From positions 806,001 through 870,000 of the forward strand of contig CP071498.1 of the NCBI GenBank assembly GCA_017354895.1: a stretch of DNA of 64,000 bases, written 5' to 3'. This document shows, piece by piece, positions 14,001 through 28,687 of this stretch (the first letter of the stretch is position 1; each line of letters starts with the position of its first letter). The DNA comes from Podospora comata (taxonomy: Eukaryota; Ascomycota; Sordariomycetes; Sordariales; Podosporaceae). The position numbers and the translations under genes were made by a program. The notes beneath the pieces were generated by a model, which saw only the letters and a program-made list of their open reading frames with translations, made no database searches and was not told where the DNA came from.

Positions 14001-17000
14001 CATCCCACCATCATCCCGTCATAGACAGAAACGGCACTTGTCTTCCTAATCTAGTCATTGGGGCTTTCGGCCTTTGAAGCAAGCAGGCAGGCAGGCAGGC
14101 AGGCAGGCAGACGAGCAGACGGGACATCCTGCATCTATCGTGCCGTGCTGGTCTGGGGTACATTTGCAGATGTTTTACAGACTGGCCGCATGAGCTTCCA
14201 ACTCATTCCTCTTGTGCCGTGGTCCCTCGAATCAGAGTAGGTAAGTTGATATCTTTTGTATGTTTCTGATTTTGATACCACCACGGATCCACAAGACGTC
14301 GCATCCTTGCTGGTTCATCAAGGGTAGCAGAGCGCAGTGCGGGCAACCCTGCTCACCCCGCCATCGTTCATGGTGATGATGTGGAGCAGCCAATCATGCT
14401 CCAGAGCAGCACACCAAACCTGCCGCGCACAGACTCTATCCACCAGAAGACCGGCCGCGCTCAGGCTTTGGAACAAGAGATTCTTTGCACGACAGATCTT
14501 GATCAAAAGAGGTGAAAACGTGGAGGCAACAGAGGTCCGAGAGAGGAAGCCGCGAAGTGCCCTGGGAAACCAAAGAAGTGTCTCAGATCGAAATCTCACA
14601 AGCGCCAGCAGCCGCCGTTTGCCGCAAGCGAGCAAAGCTTCAAACTCGATTCACCCAACCCACAGCCGGACTCAGGTACCTAGTTTGTTGGAGTTCCTAA
14701 GCAGCAACATCAATAACCTCACCCCTCAATGGACGTCATTCGCTTCGCCTGCCTGCAGACAGAGTTTTCATCTCCTGCGATGCGGTGAAGGGCAGAACTC
14801 GATGGCTGGCCACGCTACGAGCCGTGTCTGCATCGTTCCTTCACAGCTTCCCCCACACCAAGCAGCACCGGCCACACCTCCTGTCGATGCATTCTCTGCC
14901 GCCTCACCGTCCGTCATGTGAGCCTTCTCCTTCCTGGCCCCTTCTCGCCGAAGCATTCGGTATTTAAGCGAAACAATGTTACGGCGGCTTTTATTTACAT
15001 ACTGATTCAGCGGCCGGTCAAGCATGAACCCCTCCGTCGACGCAGCGGTGAGCCGGACGTCATGTACCGGTACCCCTCCCGTCGGTGGGTTCCACATCCG
15101 GCCTCCGTTCCTCTAAAAATGCTCGAGCCATATCTCCCAAGCAGCCAGTTTTGCTGCCGTCTGCCCCCTCCTCATAACGACGACAGCGACCTAGACCGGC
15201 ATCCGAGCCGTCCCGCGGCCGGCGTTGCGGCCTTCTACATGCTTTTCCTGCAAATCATGTCCTTCCCTCTTTTTCAAGCCACCCGTCGTTGCTTTGGGGT
15301 GTCGCTTCCCCGCAAAAGGACCAGCTTACCTGCTGCTCACATACAGTCCCTTTCTCATGCGATGCACTGCAACATCTAGAAACGCCACAATGGTATTGGA
15401 AGAACCACCTGTTTCAGCTCTCTGGTAGCGGCAGCACACTTCACGTCTGTCGAATCGTCGTCGGTGGAGAGACGGGAGGGCTCTATCACGGGTCTGGCCA
15501 TGGTGTTGAGAACACCGGACTTCCCAGCGGGGGTATCCAGACCTCAGAATCATTTCTACGGTTCGAAATTTTGCACAATTACACACGGCATAGGACATAT
15601 ATTGTTTTTTCGCCCTCCGCATAGCGGCCGCATCCCACAGTGGCTATTGTCCCAGCAAAGCCTATAGCAGGCCTGCTAAAAACCACTGTCGATGGCCACG
15701 GCACGTCGTCCTCCAGCCGTCTTCCTTGCCATTCCGAGGGTTGAGAATATGGGGAATCCTTGTCAGACGGGTTCATCAGGCCCACGACAATCTCGAGGAT
15801 TTCTCTGTTTCTCTGTTGCAATGAGGATGGTGGTGAGCCTTCCATTTCCACCAATGAGGAGTCTGATAGCTGGGGTGAACTTGAACAGAATTTCCCGTCA
15901 AACGAGTGCGGTGCTGGCCGCGACCTTTGGAACTGGACCAATCGATTACAATTTACTGGGCACTCAGCGGTGGTCTGGGCCCTGGTTTTCTAGGCCAAGC
16001 CCTAGCCTGACCATCTTGCTGGAGCCGCTAGATTCCCCAAGACCCCTCAGGAGATACGCAAAGCTTACCCTGACACCAGCCTCTATCCACAGGGCTATAA
16101 CACAGGCATCGCTGTGATATCGCCAAAAGCAGAAGCTTTCCGCAGTTTGGTACACTAGAAAAACTAGTAATAACTGTCGGCTAAGAATCACAGCACACGA
16201 GGCGAGGCCTTGTTGACCGGCCGACACACAGGATGGCCCCTGGACGGCGCCCTATTGCAAAATTGACTGGAGGCTCTTCATTGCTAATCGTGAGCGGGGT
16301 TGGATGCGACCTTGGGATCATCCCCTTTCACTGGTGTCCACAAAGAACAATCCAGCTCCTGCAATGCTTCATCATGCGGATATTCGCCAAATGCAAAGCA
16401 CTTATCCGATCGATCCAACGATACGACTAACGATGGCTAAGCAGGCCGTCCAGGATCCTCACCGCTTGACCAATCTCCCCTCGGCCTCTAGTTCCAGCGC
16501 ATCCATGATCGCAGGCACGCGGGGCAACCACCATGAGGATGTTTACCAACTCCATCATGGCTTGATGTCTGTGAAACGCAGAAACAAGAAATGCCTCTGG
16601 GACAAAACAAAACCACTTTAGCCTTTTCCCGTGACCATCACGCGCGTTTCTCTCGAACCGGCCGCTTCTCGCGATCATATCAGAGGCTAATATTCCATGC
16701 CTCTTCGAACACTGTCTTTTATGCATAGGATGATCGGTATTAACCTTGATAAAACAAGAAGAGCACGGCATGAACCTTTTATCCCCGGGCAACGACAGGA
16801 TCAAGACACGGATGGAAACAGCCAACCCGGGAGGAAAGGAGAGACACGGTTCGAAGCGCCGTTTCCCCCCCTCTGGATATTGGATGTTTCGTTTGTTGCA
16901 TTTTGTTTCTCGCTTCCCAGAGGACCGATTACACAAGGCTGGCTCGGCCTGTGGATTTGCGGGTCATTACAGAGCACGACGACTACGAAGGTACACGACA

Positions 17001-19700
17001 ACGCCATTGTCACCTTCACCGACGGTGTTTTGCTTTTATACACCCCATTTTATTAGCGGTGGCCTTGTGTGATGAAGCTCAGGTGAGGTGGAATCGGGTT
17101 GTCTCGGCAGGGGTGGAGAAGGGATGGAAAAGGCGCCGGTGGTGGCCGACGCTGTCTGTCATCATCTGTAAGACGTTGGTGCTCTTGCATCAGACACAGC
17201 TAAAAAGACGGTTGATCAGTTTTTCAATTGGTCCAATTTCCCCCTTCCCGTCCCTTTCGTGTTTCTGGGACTTCTCTTTTCCCTCATTGATTCCTCTTTC
17301 CTTCCCGCTGCGTTCACAGGGTTGCGGGTAGGAGAAATAGCTAAACCGTTGCCGGCATTTCGAGGTGTAGATCTCTTGGGTAGGGTATCTCAGGCTGGGA
17401 ACCCGAGCTAGCCGGCAGGGGTCTGCGACAAAGCTCTTTTTTAGTCCCCCCTTGATGGCAGAGGAAGAAGCAACAAGTGTCGTTGAGATTTTGGATTGTC
17501 TCCGAAGCTGCCCGGCTGCCGGTCAGGGGTTTTCTCGTCACGATCTTGTCTCTTTTCCTTTCTCCTCCCTTGCTATTCTTGTGTGTGTTGGGGCTCCGCC
17601 CGTCACACGTCTGGCTCGCATTCGACTGTGAGGTTTTGCTGCAGGAGAGATGGGGTCTTCTCATGGCAAGTGCAATCTTGTGGTGGGCCGTAGCTTCAAC
17701 GCGGTTGCATCCTATGGTCGCATTCTAGGGCGGCCTCTAGATGCACTGCTGCACCACGCACACAACTCTCTCTGATAGAGCGCTGGGAATCTCGCTGCTG
17801 TCGCAGTAGAAGCCAAAGCCGGACCGAGGGGGCTTTCCAAGGGCGAAGGGGGAGGCTGGTGTAACAGGACCTGAGACCGGGAATTGGGTTCTTTCGTCGG
17901 CAGTAAGAAACAGGTGCCGGCTGGTCTCTCAATCTATCTCTTTTCCCTTATACATACTATCCAGCCCGCGGACGGGTTCCCCTGTTGGCAAGGCCCTTCT
18001 TCACCTGCGGGCCGACTCGCATCGCTCACATCTCACAAAGATATCTCACATGTCAAAGTCCAGATTTCTGAAAGGCCGGGTTGGTGAAGTGCGAGGAGAT
18101 ATCGAAGCCAAGTCGTGTCGTCGTTGTACAGCAAGGCACAAACCACACAAACCAGCATCTCGGGTCGATTGTTCACCGGTCCACCGAACGCTCCGTGCTT
18201 CACAATCCTCATCACCCATCCATCCATCCTGCCAGCAGTTTATCTCGTTCGGGTCAAGTGTCCATCCAGCTCTCTCTCTCTCGACTTGGCAGGCAGGGGC
18301 ACACCCTTTTCTTCCTTACGACGGTAGCATCCATGGCAACCTCGCTTCGCACCTCTTTCCGCGGGGAACTCCCATCTTGTCCCTCCCCCCCCCCCTCCCC
18401 CCTTCCCCCCCTGCAAGGTACCAGTCGGGTTGCTCTCCAAGCCGGTAAGGTCTCGATCAGGGTTCTCGTGGCCGTTACAGGTACCTCTTGGAGTGTGACG
18501 GGTGACCACCTGGGATACATGAGTACATACATGGGCTGCAGGTGTGTTATAATAATTGTCCGTGCGATTTTATGGGTGCATGGCTGGCTGGCTGGCTGCG
18601 AATGGGGTGCGGCTACCAAACTGTTTGAAGGGACTGCACCCGACTGGACGCGGAGGAGAAAGGGAGAGAGGTCCTCCTGTTCCTCTCATTGCCATTTCCC
18701 ACACTAGAAGAGGAGGAGGAGGAGCGTCATGAAATACCTACCCATCACCATCCCGAAATTCATTATCCTGAGGTATGCCCGATACATACATAGGTATCTT
18801 TTGTCTGCACGGGTACATGGGTACATCTTACAACAGCTCAAACTTCACACTTGTCCCCGGCAGGCAGGGCAGACAGACATGCATTCGCAGAGAAAGCAAT
18901 TTTCAACTTTTTGTCAAGGTTATTGGATGTTGCCCCGCGATAGACAGGGACAGGCTACTTCCGGTCGCTGTCGTCTGCGCTAGTGGCATGCTGCTAGCAA
19001 GGGATAGGGGCTGCAAGCCCGAATGGTTAAGACTGACGCGACTGACGCCAACGAGAAGAGTGAAGCGAGGTTTGATGGCGACCGCTTCTCCTCTTTTTGC
19101 TCCTTTTTTTTTCTGTCTTTGCTTTTTCTTGTTACTCTTTTTTTTTCTCCGTAGTGTGAGAGCTGCACGCTTCCTGCAGGGCCCGTCATCAGGCAGGCAA
19201 TCTCTGAACCTGACCTTGCCTGTTCGATAACACTCAGCTGGCCCTGAGGGAAGTTCCTCTTTGGGATGAGAGCGATGTTGGTCTCTTGCCGTTTCGAGGA
19301 AAGCTCAGATAAAAAGCAACGCTGCGGGCTGGGAACTGCAGCAGTCCCAAGGGGGGGGTTGGAAAGGGGTGACCGACTACCTAGGTGAAGCTGGGGGAGC
19401 CGTCCTCAGCAAGCCTTCTACCACTCACTCACCACTCTCTCGTCCCGTCCCTCCTCCCTGCCACTATCATCGTTGCGGACCGGCGACGGGAAACAGAGAA
19501 GCAACAGAAAGACACGGGACACGGCACACCTTTTGATCGGCACTCGTGATTTCTACCTACTTTCCTGTCTCTTATCATCTCTGTTATTATTAGCCGTGTA
19601 ATATCATATCCGGACGGTTCTCTAGATTCATATGTATATCTGAAGAAGGGGGGGGAGGGGGCGGAAGGTTAGGTACAAACACACACAACCTTCCTAACCA
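14001..19700. other. Gene-free stretch with simple repeats
   Basis: No supportable gene. A CAGG array lies at 14084-14110, a short GGCT array near 18580-18600 and a GAGGA block near 18708-18722. Pyrimidine-rich segments occur near 18260-18410 and 19080-19150. The longest frames (14337-14921 plus, 194 codons; 18081-18707 plus, 208 codons) have no recognisable domain and run through low-complexity sequence. Confidence 0.55.
14084..14110. repeat. CAGG microsatellite
   Basis: Nearly seven perfect copies of the tetranucleotide CAGG, followed by related CAG/ACGAG sequence. It lies in gene-free DNA, so its copy number is probably free to vary. Confidence 0.9.
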
Positions 19701-22345
19701 ACAGAAAAGCATTTTCACCTTGTTTTCTTACCGTGCCGTTCGGATCCCGGATCCCAAATTCTTGACCTTGACTAGCTCCGGCACACTACGCCCAACGTTG
19801 GAGCGAGATATCACGAATGCTACGGCCGTCGGCCAGATTTATTCTTCACCTTGCAACAATTCGGAAACCCCTCACGCACAGCAAAGAGGTGACTCTCGCT
19901 GCCGCACCTTGAGCACCTGATTTGCGCCCGGACGAAGGTCTGCAGGTTGGATTGTATAATCATCGCGGGGTTCTTCTTCTTGCACCAACCGCGTGCTGTG
20001 TTTTGCAGACGGACGCAACACGACTCAAGAGCAGCACACCTTGTCACCACCGCTCGGCCGCCACACACGGCTTACTTTTGGATCCTTTCTACAAGAGAGA
20101 GCGCTATACCTCTTGCAACAGAGGATACCACTCCCCATCTTTGACGAACCCGAGCCCAGGCCACAGCGAGATCGCCGGAGTCACGTCTGGTCCACTGTCT
20201 GAACCAGTTTTTTCTCTGCATCAGGGTTGTATAGTAGCAGGAGAGCATCTAGAGCGAGCTGTCTAGAGTGGATGCGGTGTGTGCTCGGGCGTTGTTCACC
20301 TTTCACATCAGACAAGTTCCCGTCCCTCGTTCATACCGACCGCTGCTACTGTACAGAGAGATATCTCGACGTTGCAGTGCTGCGGTTTCCCTAGGGCTCA
20401 ACATCCTGCCGTCCGTCCCTTTTCGCAGCACAAACCCATCACCATACCGCGCGGTTGACCTATCTTCCCCGTATTTTGTGACCTCTCCCCACAATTTGGA
20501 CGGCCGGCAGGCGAGGGAGGCTTGGGGAGGCCCATCATCACCCCGAAGGGTATAGCAACCTCGATCTTATAGCCCTCATCAGACAACACGCACGCCACCA
20601 AGGGTTCTAGATACCCATGCCGTCCATGAGAAAAATTGGGAGAGCCATTCCTCGTTAGTGTCCAATCTCGTCTAACAACCCAACACAGCAATCTGTGGTT
20701 CTCATTCTGCTGCTCGGGTTCGCTTTCCCCTGCGTTGCGTGGATACATAACCCACGAGGAACCCCTTCCCACCCAGACCAAAAAGGAGTTTATTGTTCAT
20801 CTCGGTTTTTTTTGTTTTTTTTTAAAAAATATTTTTTTTATTTTATTTGTTTGCCCCAGTGTAAAAGAACAACGACGACAACGACAACATCATCGGAAGA
20901 CAACCTCACGGAAACTTTTGAGAGGTTGACAACCGCACAGCAGCCAACAACCCTGTCAATATCTTACAGGGCTGACGACAAAAACCAGTCGGCCGCCGCG
21001 CGCCTGTTCCCGCTGCCTGTCTCGGTCAATTTCGGAGCTTAGGGAAAACCGTAAAGAAGAAACGACAAAAAGAAAAAGAGAGAGAGAAAGACAAGTGAGA
21101 GAAAAATAGCAACAACAACAGCAGCAGCATCCGCCAGCCCATCTTTTTCTTTTTTGGCAGGTCAACCGTTACGACAGATTTGAACGCGCGCCGTTCAGTA
21201 GCTCCAACTTTAAGATAGTTTAAGAAAGGGAGAAGGAGAGAAGCTGGGACGACACACACACACACACACACACATACACGCATGTGCGCAATACGATACG
21301 AGATATCCAGCATACCTTGACAGCAACACAACGATTCACTTGACAGCAACGGTTAGGAATCATCCCGGCCCTTCCCTGATTTCGGTACTCGACCTGGCCC
21401 AGAAGCAGCTCAGAAAGAGGTCACTCGACGATCTGCAAGACCTGTGTGTGAGTGGTTCCTGACTTTGAACTGTGCAGTCCCCCACATCCATCCTGCCACA
21501 CCCCCTCCTTCTCCCATGTACCTGCCTCCCTGTCTCCCTCCCTCCATCCCTCCCCCTACCCTTCTTTTTTTCTCTTGTTATGCTGGTGCTGGTTTCGGAA
21601 ACTTAACACACGCCGGCTCCTAGACAGCTTTGAATTTCGAAACCGCACTTCCACACACACCCAAACCCCGCCCCTACCATCCCCTCCCCAAAAGGTGGAA
21701 CGGCCAAACCTGCCGAACTAGCGCTCCCTGCCCTTACTCGCACCGTCGGTCGCCCTACTGCAGCAGCGTAGCACCAGAACAGGCCTCGAAAAAAAAAAAG
21801 GTACGGAATACTTCTCTTCTTGGCTCTCTAGCCCCAACTTGGCTTTAGCTCCATCATCCACACTCACCCCTCTCACCCCAGTCCGTTCATGTTCTCCACT
21901 TCGTCCAGACTCCAACGTCTTGTCCCTTTTTGGTCTCTCTCCACCAAACTTATTCTCACCCCCTCCATCCTCCTTCACTCCCCCCCGGCCACTGGCCTAT
22001 CAGCGCCGGCCTTCCCGTCTGCCTTCTTTTTTTCATTTCACAACGTGGGCGGAGATTTCCCTGGGCTAGTGTCAGTGCTGCTGCCCCAGTTTTGCTCTGT
22101 GTGTGTGTTCCTTCACCTAAGCTTTAACACGCTTTTTCGCTTACCATAAACGTGCATTTGCTGGGGGTGTGTCGAACGAAAAGAGACGAAGAGCCGGCGC
22201 TGAACCTTCTTCATAACAACCAGCCTCCCTCCCCCCTCCAACCACCACCACCAACCAACCTTCACCTCCCTGCCCATCATCCGTTCCCCTTCACCTGCCA
22301 ACACTTCGTCACCGGTGCGGTTTCTTTTATTTTATTTTTCCCACC
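19701..22345 (+). other. Pyrimidine-rich upstream region of the C2H2 gene
   Basis: No gene is supported. Long T, C and CT tracts occur on the plus strand (for example 20808-20845 and 21480-21570), and a 23-nt AC run lies at 21252-21274. Such tracts are common in promoters and leaders of fungal regulatory genes, so I read this as part of the upstream control region of the zinc-finger gene at 23563. That reading is inference. Confidence 0.4.
21252..21274. repeat. AC dinucleotide repeat
   Basis: A 23-nt perfect AC run in gene-free DNA upstream of the C2H2 gene. Confidence 0.9.
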
Positions 22346-22362
22346 TCTTATATATACATACA

Positions 22363-22371
22363 TATATAAAA
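22363..22371 (+). promoter_or_regulatory. TATA-like box, candidate promoter of the C2H2 gene
   Basis: TATATAAAA sits in a short AT-rich island (22350-22372) within otherwise CT-rich DNA. If it is used, transcription would start near 22400 and give a leader of about 1.1 to 1.2 kb before the ATG at 23563, unless leader introns are removed. The position and the downstream CT-rich character support it; there is no direct evidence of use. Confidence 0.35.
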
Positions 22372-22399
22372 GGGAACTTTGGCTTTGACCCGCGCCATC

Positions 22400-23562
22400 C
22401 GTCATCCTAACTCCGCGCCTCGTCTTCTCTGGGTTTTGCGTTGTTGCTGCCGGCCGCTTCTGTCTGTCTCTTCCGTCACAACATCCACACACACATACAC
22501 ATACATAACATAACATAACAGCACGGTTGTGTCTTTTCCGTCCCAATTCGTTGTTGTTGTTGTTGTTGTTGTTTTTCTGTGTTGTGTAGTCGTCTTGTTG
22601 CGGAGTGATGACAGTTGTTGTTTGAGTTTCTTTGCTCCCGTTGCTCGTACCGTCCCAGCTGACACGCCGATTTTCGACCCGGCCCTGAAGCCAAAATAAT
22701 TTTTGTTCACCACCAACCAAACAAACCAACCACCCCGTTGCCATAGCGAAGAAAAATAACCTCCCCTTCATCAATACGCCCTTTTCTCCCCGGCCCCAAA
22801 CGAAATTTCTTGAGAGAGAAGTAAAAGTGTTCAGCTCGCAATCGTTTTGCTTGTGCTCACTTTTCGCTCCCTCGCTCGCTCTCTCTCTCCGCCTGGGTCC
22901 CCGCTACCTCGCACACACACACTCTCTATTGTCGTCATCAGAACCCAACCGCGCTGCATATCTCTCCCCGCCTTTTTGCGCTGGACGCTTCGCTCCATCA
23001 ACGGCCCATTTTGTTGCGCAAGGAAACGTTAATAACCAGTTTTTTCCCACCAACACAGCTCTTCATTCGTTTTTGAAAAAGGTTGTTCTGGGGGGGAATA
23101 TTTTTGTTTGCAATAATATTGAGGAACAAGAAGGGGGAACGACGGAGAGGAAACCACACACACGCAGCGGCAGCCCGGACGCCTCTTCCGAAGAAGATAC
23201 AGGGGTACACCCAAGTTCGACGTACACATCACCAACCAACCACCTGCAACAAACTTGCTAATCATCATCGCCACTTGGGAGGGAAAAAAAGCTTATTTTG
23301 AGGAAGGAAGTTGGGAACATCCTTGGACGAGCTTATCACACCTCCACACGACCACCACGAGCGGGGGGCGAAACGGGGTAGAGTTGCCCTACTTATAAGG
23401 AAAGGAAGAAGGAAGAAGAAGAGGGGTTTGCAGGAAGAACGTGCGCCTCTGTGTGTTTCTGACCAGCTCCAAGGCCTTTGACCTTTTTGCGCACGACAGA
23501 GAGGGCTCGATCGAAAAAGTAGGAAAGGAAAAAAGGAACAGAGAGGGAAGAGAAAAGGAAAG
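22400..23562 (+). other. Probable long 5' leader of the C2H2 gene
   Basis: CT-rich sequence between the TATA-like box and the start codon, with a TTG array at 22551-22573 and several upstream ATGs. One opens a frame at 22847-23032 and another lies near 23083. Upstream ATGs would be expected to lower or condition translation of the main frame. I could not place leader introns with confidence. Confidence 0.35.
22551..22573. repeat. TTG trinucleotide repeat
   Basis: About 7.7 perfect copies of TTG within the presumed leader of the C2H2 gene. Confidence 0.9.
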
Positions 23563-25250
<1,688 letters not shown>

Positions 25251-25362
25251 GGGGTTGGGTGGAAAAGTGGTGATGTTGCATGTTGTTGCATATTTTGGAT
25301 TGTATCTTTTTTTGGGTTGGTGTTTTTTTCCCTCTCTTCATCCATCAATACCCCCTTTTTCT

Positions 25363-25386
25363 TCTTTCTTTCTTTCTTTCTTTCTT
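25363..25386. repeat. TTTC microsatellite
   Basis: About six copies of TTTC just after the C2H2 coding region, probably in its 3' untranslated end. Confidence 0.85.
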
Positions 25387-25634
25387 GCCTTGCAGTCTCT
25401 CAGAAGGGGACTGGGGCTTGTGTAACATTAGTTGTATTTGTGCGCGTAATGCGGTTTTGGATTTTTTTCTTTTCTTGTGGAGGTATTTGCCGAGCAAACT
25501 GGAGGCTGTTGGTTTGATATTGTTTGTTGTCGTCGTCGTCGTCGTTGTCGTCGCATTTTAACCTGGAACACCACACACAAAGGAACATTTGGGGTCGGGG
25601 GGTCGGGGGTCGGCTGGCTTATGGCTTATTTTAC

Positions 25635-25656
25635 CATCATCATCATCATCATCATC
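25635..25656. repeat. CAT microsatellite
   Basis: About seven copies of CAT in the probable 3' flank of the C2H2 gene. Confidence 0.85.
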
Positions 25657-28645
25657 AATCCATCCTTTACGAATGTTTTCTGATATATGCTGAACGGCCG
25701 ATTTTTATTTTCTTCATATATATTGTCTTTGCTATGTTTGTTGTCAGCTTTTTTTCCTTTTCGGAAATGAACTTTGGTTTCTGTTGTTTGAATGCTTTTG
25801 TTTTTGCGTATTGGTTTTCGATGTATGTGAATGTGATTAGGGGTGGGTAGGGAGGGGGGATATGGAATTGTGGAATGGACATGTGTGTGTGATACCTTGG
25901 CCGTGGGTAAGGAACGGAAGGAAAGGAAGGGAAGGGGACAAGGCAACAATGATTTTTTCTTTTCTCTCTTTTTTTCTTTGTTTCATAACATGGGAGGATG
26001 GTTTGATGTTTTTTCTTTCTTTTTTTTTTCTCTTTTCTTCGAATATTATGCTTAATTCTGAGGTTGGGGTACGGGGGGGGAGGGGATGGTAATGAAGAAC
26101 TGACAAAAATGATGGGATGAGGGTTGACTCGAACTTTCTGGGGGTTGTAACGATAGGGTGGTGGTGGTGGTGATGAAGTTGGGAGGGTTTTTTTTTAAAA
26201 AAAAGGGAGAGAGTGTGAGCGAGTGAAGAGGTTGATCAAGTTCTTGTCTATAGCTTTGTACTTTTAGTGCTTCATATATACATACCTGTCAATGAAGTTT
26301 TCGTATTCATCTCGCTGTCCTCGGTTGTTGTTGTTGTTGTGTTTGGTGAGATCTTGTCGAAAGTCCATCACTGTCCTTGAAAAGGGGGGTGATGGGTGGC
26401 GAGTTGACTGTTGCCGTCGAGGGGATTCGTGGAGTATGTCGAGCCGCGAGGTGTTGTCACGAGCGGTAATCTTGATGTCTCCTCCACTGCTGACCTGATA
26501 TCCTCCTCTCCTCGGATGTCAAGATTGTCATCCCGTTCCTCTCGCTCCTCAGGGGTCTAACAACAGACGGGATTTGGTGTGGGTTGGTTGGCGTTGACGG
26601 TGCCGGTGGCTCCATCCCCAGCTTCAGCAAAGCAGACATCGACTTCTCTGTTCGCTTCCTTCCTCCTCTTGGCAAATTAGATGACAGGTCGCGCCTTCCT
26701 CCAACAATGCACAATCATGACCACCCGTTCCTTCCTCGTCTTTTCCACAGTGGATATTCCCATCTTATTGTTGGCCAATGCCAAACAAAGCAAAAGTAAG
26801 CCCTCCAACTACCCCCCGCGAAGGTGGAGAAGACCCCGTCCGCAAGCCGCGCCCCCTTCAGTCCTGCGCAGACAAGGCCGAGTGTTGGACACCAGCCGCA
26901 CGAATCGATTCCCCTCCAAGTTTGACGCCCCTTAACCCTTCAACTCCCTCCCATACCCGCGGTGTCTTCTCCAGACAATCGTACCAGCGGCCGGACTTCG
27001 TATCTCGGGACTTGGTTTGTTCGACGGGCTCGTGGTCAGGTTTGCCGAGAGTCGCCAGTTATTCCACGTGCAAGTGTGTGATGACAGCACATGTCTCCCC
27101 CCCCAAGGCCGGCCAGGTCTCATCCAGACCACTCGCATACCCCGTCGTCGGTGGCTAATCTATCCGTCGTCGTCGTCACTGATTCTGGCCATCTTCATCA
27201 ACCGAGATATCTCGTCGAGGCGAGGCGAGGCGAAGTTGTCATCGGACGATCAAGTCGTACATATCGAAACGAGAAACCGAGGCTCTGAGTAAGGGAAGGA
27301 CTCCCCAGAAGTGATATACAACAACCAAGGTGAGAGAGGAGCAGGCAGGCTATTAACCGCATACCAATGCCGAACAAAAAAAGAGTGGGTGGGGGGGTGG
27401 AGGGCAGCCTCGAGCAAAAAAAAAATACAAAACAGTAACACCGAGCAGCGCAGCACAAATCCGACGTGGCTTTGCTGCTGTGTACCACCCCCTCGCCCTA
27501 CACGAGAGGTAAAGGGGGGTGTGTGCTGTTGGTCAGGAGGAGGAGGGAGGCCAGCCCTCTTTTCGGAGAAGAGAGTTGGGCTACAAAGCGGCATGCAAGA
27601 GAGCGAAAAAGGCCAGTTTGTTCAAGAGCCATTTTCCCTTTCTTGTTAAACCCAAATAGTAACAACTTGCATGCCAACAGCAGCCCCAGTTGCTGGGAAG
27701 AGGGAACCCTCATCCCTTGGCGCCACTTACACGTAGGTTTGCTTGCCGGAGTTGGATCGGAGCCGAAGAGGTGGGTTCTGATTGCGTGCCGACGGTCTTT
27801 TGGGGTGGGATGGCTTTGACGTGCATGAGTCCGTCAGTCCGGTCTGTAAGCTGCAGACATGTCATATGGGCTTCGGGTATTAGCCGATGAGAATAAGACC
27901 GAGATTCTCTTTTTGGGGACTGTTGGTTGTGGTGTTGAGCTGATGCGAATCCAACATCCAGGAGTGATATCTGAAAGTGACAGAGAATGAAAAGTGAGAA
28001 ACAAAGTCTTGACGCAAGGCAGCAGGCTTTCTGACAAGACTATCTCCCTAGCTCAAGTCGACTGTGCCGTTGGCGTAAGGTCGCAAGGTGGGAAGAGCAG
28101 TGCAGCCTCGGCGCTTCCGTCCTTTTTCGTTGTTGTTTGTCTTCCCCCTTTCCCGAAGCCCGCCGCGCCGTCGTTCCAATCGAGTGCTGGCTTGATGCAT
28201 CTTGCTTGGTCTGCAATAGCCAATAGAGAAGTCCGGCATGATGGTCTTGGGTGCGTTTGATTCCGGCTCAATGGGCCGCAGGCGCCGATGCGACGGTAGA
28301 TCAGATATTGGTGATCAAAGCGGCTTTCTGGAACAATTCTGGCGCGCGGCTTTTTTGGGAGTGTCTTCAGCCCTTTTTTTTTTTTTTTTTTGCCTGGGTC
28401 GTCGGCCAATCTAGGGTAATTCTGGGCTGTGTGGTGGTTGCAGACGAGGGAACTGTTGGTGCGTACATGCAGCTTGCTTCGCTTCGAGGCGGGTGGGAGG
28501 AGAGGGGAGGGATAGCTGAAGAAGTGGTTACGTGAGAGAAAAAGAAAGTAAAAAGAGTGAGAGGAACCTGAGGGTTTTCTTGGGATGAGCTGAGAATGAA
28601 TTGCCATCGTCATCGACATGTTGCCTCCGTGGCAGGCAGAACAGG

Positions 28646-28647
28646 TA

Positions 28648-28653
<6 letters not shown>
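28646..28653 (+). promoter_or_regulatory. TATA-like box before a GA array
   Basis: TATAAAAG directly precedes the GA array. It lies about 785 bp upstream of the EF-hand gene start at 29431. It could be a promoter element of that gene, but the distance is long for a simple leader, so the call is weak. Confidence 0.2.

Positions 28654-28686
<33 letters not shown>
28652..28686. repeat. AG dinucleotide repeat
   Basis: A 35-nt perfect AG run. GA arrays of this kind can bind GAGA-type factors and exclude nucleosomes; whether this one does so is unknown. Confidence 0.9.

Positions 28687-28687
<1 letters not shown>

Noticed and set aside
14337-14921. 194-codon plus-strand frame in the desert
   Set aside because: No domain, no hydrophobic or helical pattern, and overlapping frames of similar quality; not enough to call a gene.
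1-23562. RIP-mutated or transposon-derived desert
   Set aside because: The DNA is not notably AT-rich, and I saw no terminal repeats, transposase or reverse-transcriptase motifs; a repeat-library search would be needed to exclude old fragments.
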